A DNA stretch of 43,808 nucleotides from Candidatus Auribacterota bacterium. Lineage in GTDB: Bacteria > Auribacterota > Tritonobacteria > UBA1439. Each line of letters opens with the position of its first letter. The first letter of the stretch is position 1. The position numbers and the translations under genes are program-made. The stretch is taken from positions 1 to 43,808 of the forward strand of contig JAPLCX010000018.1 in assembly GCA_026392035.1 (NCBI GenBank). The letters run 5' to 3'. Of the stretch, positions 40,861 through 43,808 are shown piece by piece. A model generated the notes under the pieces. The model saw nothing but the letters and a program-made list of their open reading frames with translations. It did not search any database and was not told where the DNA came from.

Positions 40861-41601
40861 ATGATCCGCACCGTTCAGGGAATCATCCTCCACCGCCGCG
40901 AGGTGACCGAGTCGAGCCTCATCCTCACGGTGTTTAGCGACGTAGCCGGGAAGCTCGATCTCCTTGCGAAGGGCGCGCGCCGGAGCACGAGCCGCTTTCT
41001 CGGCCACCTCGAACTCTTCTCTCTCTGCAGCCTCACCTATTATGAAAATCTTCGCAGGGGTATCAATATTCTCAGCGAGTGCGACGTGATCGACCCTCTC
41101 CTCCATTTGAGGGCTGATTTTTCCGCCTTTATGGCCGCCTGCTATTTTGCCGAGCTGGTGGGGATGGGCACCGGCCTCGCATCGAGCGCGCGAACCGTTT
41201 TCGATCTCCTCAAAGGAGCGTTCAGCCACCTCGCCTCTCTCCCCGACCCTTCCTTGTTGGAGCGGTATTTCGAGCTCCACCTCCTCTCTCTCCTCGGCTA
41301 CTCCCTCCAGGTGAGTGTGTGTGTCTGCTGCCGGAAAAAAGAGAGGCGGCCGCGCTTTTTCTCGGCGCGTGCGGGGGGGATGGTTTGCGACGACTGTCGC
41401 GGGAGGCACCCCGGCGCCATGCCCATCTCACAGGGGACGCTCTCCACCATGCGCTACCTGAAGGCCAGGCCGATACGGTCACTCCCACGAGTTGCACTCA
41501 CCGCGCAACAGTCATCCGAGCTGGAGGAAATCCTTCGACGGGCGATCGTCTTTTATCTTGAACGTGAGCCGCGATCACTCCGCACGACATCGGTTCCGTA
41601 A
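40861..41601 (+). CDS. recO: DNA repair protein RecO
   Basis: A protein of 246 residues. The N-terminal OB fold opens with VQGIILHRREVTESSLILTVFSD, then GKLDLLAKGARRSTSRFLGHLELFSL. The helical C-terminal domain has a four-cysteine zinc site (CVCC and CDDC). RecO anneals SSB-coated DNA and loads RecA in the RecFOR pathway. In many genomes era precedes recO; here it does not. An insertion sequence begins six bases after the stop and leaves the gene intact. Confidence 0.94.
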   Translation: MIRTVQGIILHRREVTESSLILTVFSDVAGKLDLLAKGARRSTSRFLGHLELFSLCSLTYYENLRRGINILSECDVIDPLLHLRADFSAFMAACYFAELVGMGTGLASSARTVFDLLKGAFSHLASLPDPSLLERYFELHLLSLLGYSLQVSVCVCCRKKERRPRFFSARAGGMVCDDCRGRHPGAMPISQGTLSTMRYLKARPIRSLPRVALTAQQSSELEEILRRAIVFYLEREPRSLRTTSVP

Positions 41602-41795
41602 TGCCTCAGAAGGTGTGAAAAAATTTGATTATGACTGTAACGTTTCTGATAAAAGTTAAAATCGTTCAGGCAATGGCTGAATCATAAGAGAAACATGTTG
41701 CCCTCGATAAAAATGACAAATAGAAAGAGATGTAACCCGAATTTCTCGGGTTGGCTGTGAGAGTGTAACCCTTTCTTTTTCCCTTGGTCCATTAA

Positions 41796-41960
41796 CTATG
41801 CCCATTGGGGCCTCCAGCGCAAACGGATCCACTGTTTGATGTTGTAAGTCAGGCAGGCCCACAGTGCCTCCATGCCTACCTTCACTAAACCCCGCAGTCG
41901 AAATTGCCGTAATCCAATCTTATCCTTGATCCAGGCATTAGGAAGGAACATGCCTGACAA
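41796..41960 (-). pseudogene. Out-of-frame C-terminal remnant of the IS transposase
   Basis: In another frame than the main transposase, this stretch reads IKDKIGLRQFRLRGLVKVG, then a helix with ACLTYNIKQWIRLRW and a TAG at 41798-41796. That is the usual C-terminal end of IS1182-type transposases. The segment that should precede it, with the third catalytic Glu, is missing. Confidence 0.7.
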
Positions 41961-43177
41961 TCCATAGCACAGGCTCGATATTTATAGTTCGTTCGTCCTG
42001 GCCGTTTCTCTTCCCCATTAGCTCTTAGAATCTTTCCTGCCGGACAGGTATAGGTGTCTCTCAGCGCATCATAATGAAATGCCTCGGGATAAAAGCCCTG
42101 ATCTACGCCTCGTCGTTTCAACTGCCCCGCTGACTGCGAAGTCCCCGTTCCCATCGATCCGATCAAATCCACTTCCCTTTCGCTCATTGCTAAGATATTG
42201 TCCCTGCTGGTAAAACCTCCATCCACCACGACCTGTTCGGGCTCCTGCCCTACGTTCGCCTCCACCCGATCTACCGCTGGGACCAACTCCCCATAATCGC
42301 TCCCCGATTGGCTCACTCCCATTCCCACGATCATCTTTTCTTTCGCATCCGTTGAGATCTGCACATTGTAACTGGGCGCATAACCCCCATCCGATTGTTT
42401 CATGATCCGTGCCTGTGGATCGGTCATGCTCACGCGCGCCTCTTGCTTCTCTTCCTGACTCGACTTGCAAGCCCGGATCTTTTCCAGTTCTTCCAAGGCC
42501 TTCTCCAGTCGCTGCTGCTTCTCCCGTGCCCCTCGCTGGCGCGCCTTGGCCACCCGTGGGCTCACCTCCTCAGCCAACCGAGGATCTCCAATCTGCTCCA
42601 CCTGCTGACGCGCTGCCTCTAAATGCCTCCTAACTCGCTCCTCCCGTCGAAAGGTATCGGCACCGGCACAGGCCTTGACCTTCGTCCCATCATGCATCAC
42701 CCGCTCTAAACTGATTAATCCTTCTGCACTTAACAACCCCAAAACCTCCGTGAACAAATCGTCCAAAGCTTCTTTATGAACCACCCTAAAATCTGACAAC
42801 GTGTGATAATTAATCGGCTCCATCCCCGTTAACCATTGATAGGCCGGATCGTATTCGCACAACCGTGAGACTTCTCGCGCTGAACCGATACCCTTACTGT
42901 AAGCATAGATCCATAAACTGATCATTAACCGAGGATCGAGGGCTGGACGACCGGCTTCCCCCTCGATCACCTCAATATCCTCATAGTATCGACTCAGATC
43001 AAGGCGCCCCACGAATTCCCAAATGGCACGCACCTCATGATCCTCCGGCACCAGGGCCTCTACGTCCACCGGCCGCAGCACCATCTGCTCACGGTTAATC
43101 GGCTTCAGGCGCACCCTTCGGGTCTTCTCCTTCTCCACCTCCCCAGCCTTCAACTCCGAAGCGTTATCCTCTCTCAT
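41885..43177 (-). pseudogene. IS1182-family transposase, C-terminally damaged
   Basis: About 430 residues from the ATG at 43177, which overlaps the upstream ORF stop as ATGA. The N-terminal DUF772-type domain (MVLRPVDVEALVPEDHEVRAI, GRPALDPRLMISLWIYAYSKGI) precedes the DDE domain with MHDGTKVKA, then a coiled insertion, then VVDGGFTSRDNI. The cysteine block CPAGK...YRACAMDCQACS follows, and the frame then ends at FDCGV. The expected region with the third acidic residue is absent, and the true C-terminus continues in another frame. An internal deletion of the end of the catalytic domain is the simplest reading, so it is probably inactive. Confidence 0.85.
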
Positions 43178-43494
43178 GCCACCCCCCTCTTTCTCAGCCC
43201 CATGTGCTCCAGATTTAACCGGGATAGCTTCACTCCAAGCTCCCAATACCTTGAAAAAGCCTCCATCGCCTTCTTGACCTCTCCCAATCGGGAAACAGGA
43301 ATATAAACCATCTGTGTCACTCCCCCTTCTTTGTAAGAGAGATAATAGGCGGGTCCATGCTTCTCCCCCCGCTCACATCGACACCCTTTCTTCCCGCATT
43401 TGCGATATAAAACCACCAGGCTCCCCTGAAGCATTTCGGAACAGTATTGGATCTCCCTCAGTAACCTTGCTTTCTCTGCTCCCAACCTCTTCAT
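43174..43494 (-). CDS. DUF6788-like accessory ORF of the insertion sequence
   Basis: A protein of 106 residues. LQGSLVVLYRKCGKKGCRCERGEKHGPAYYLSYKEGG contains a compact Cys motif (CGKKGCRC), then a helical tail. I recall DUF6788 proteins next to transposases of this kind. It lies inside the terminal repeats and is translationally coupled to the transposase, so it is part of the element. It may bind DNA or regulate transposition; the role is unknown. Confidence 0.75.
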   Translation of the reverse strand: MKRLGAEKARLLREIQYCSEMLQGSLVVLYRKCGKKGCRCERGEKHGPAYYLSYKEGGVTQMVYIPVSRLGEVKKAMEAFSRYWELGVKLSRLNLEHMGLRKRGVA

Positions 43495-43620
43495 ACTGAA
43501 TTATATTAATACAAATCAGATATCTTTTTAAGTATTTTTCTCTCCGAAGCCAAAGATTTACTAAACGCAGGCCTTAAGAGAGTATAATTAGAGGTCCCTT
43601 TTAATTTTTTCACACCTTCT

Positions 43621-43808
43621 CATCCTTGCAGGGGATGGGGATTCGATCCCTTTCTCTATATCAGCCCGTTTATTTCGAGGTTGTGGAGGGTCCAAAAAGT
43701 CTTAGGGTGGTCAAGGTTGTGCCAATGATTGTGTAGAACTTGTAGAACCGGCAGGGCATATATCAATACAGAACTTATGATTCAAGAATTCTTGAATTTA
43801 AGGGAGAA
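43621..43808. other. Right flank of the insertion sequence, no gene seen
   Basis: 188 bases without a supportable ORF. It contains a perfect 18-bp palindrome, ATTCAAGAATTCTTGAAT (43780-43797), near the window end. It would be the original DNA downstream of recO. Confidence 0.6.

Larger units (their letters stand above)
41608..43620 (-). mobile_element. IS1182-like insertion sequence, about 2.0 kb
   Basis: AGAAGGTGTGAAAAAATT (41608-41625) and its exact inverse at 43603-43620 are 18-bp perfect terminal inverted repeats. Inside, on the minus strand, are a DUF6788-type ORF and a coupled DDE transposase with a damaged C-terminus. A target duplication is not obvious, with flanks CCTC and CATC. It inserted directly behind recO. 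The stretch 43495-43602 is AT-rich and probably holds the transposition promoter. Confidence 0.87.

Overview
The window looks like a chromosomal contig from an uncultured bacterium of fairly high GC. It holds a single-copy housekeeping backbone: the MEP isoprenoid enzymes IspG and Dxr, undecaprenyl and phospholipid synthesis, ClpXP with trigger factor, HisRS, AspRS, HU, YbeY, PhoH and RecO. tRNA genes encode their CCA ends. RseP, a NagZ-type glucosaminidase, an exported amidase and a lipoprotein cyclophilin suggest a diderm envelope. The spacers are crowded with palindromes and short-phrase repeats, a style I associate with candidate-phylum metagenome bins. The phylum cannot be fixed from sequence reading alone.

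Layout. (1) 1-3990 is the distal part of an integron gene-cassette array. Six attC sites separate a cut methyltransferase, a frameshifted AbiGi-like gene, an ORF-less cassette, a Phd/PIN toxin-antitoxin pair, a small-protein/nucleotidyltransferase pair and a DUF4258/DUF2283 pair. No integrase lies inside the window. (2) 4150-5189 holds a GNAT acetyltransferase and an abridged membrane protein. (3) 5247-14966, minus strand, reads tRNA-Lys, tRNA-Leu, tRNA-Gly, tig, clpP, clpX, uppS, cdsA, dxr, rseP, ispG: proteostasis followed by lipid-carrier supply. (4) 15411-20769, plus strand, has an RpiB and an extended DeoC resembling microcompartment cargo enzymes, then a cyclophilin and two metallo-beta-lactamase-fold proteins. 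(5) 20990-24872 is AT-richer: aroD, a methyltransferase-nuclease fusion behind a membrane protein, a small frameshifted gene, and a coiled-coil/zinc-ribbon protein. (6) 25148-29710 holds an amidase, a glucosaminidase and a DUF72 protein. (7) 30136-34791 holds a small membrane-anchored protein, HU, hisS and aspS. (8) 34833-41601 is phoH, a 7TM-HD phosphodiesterase, ybeY, a DGK-PAP2 fusion, a CNNM/CorC protein and recO. (9) 41608-43620 is an insertion sequence with intact ends and a damaged transposase.

The most distinctive feature outside genes is the spacers. Many are imperfect inverted repeats whose arms are a locus-specific short phrase. Two of them enclose near-identical 160-bp cores, and small GC palindromes are nested inside several, including one attC site. 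The same phrase sequence forms the 3' ends of uppS and the CNNM gene, giving two unrelated proteins an identical NPKSQ tail.
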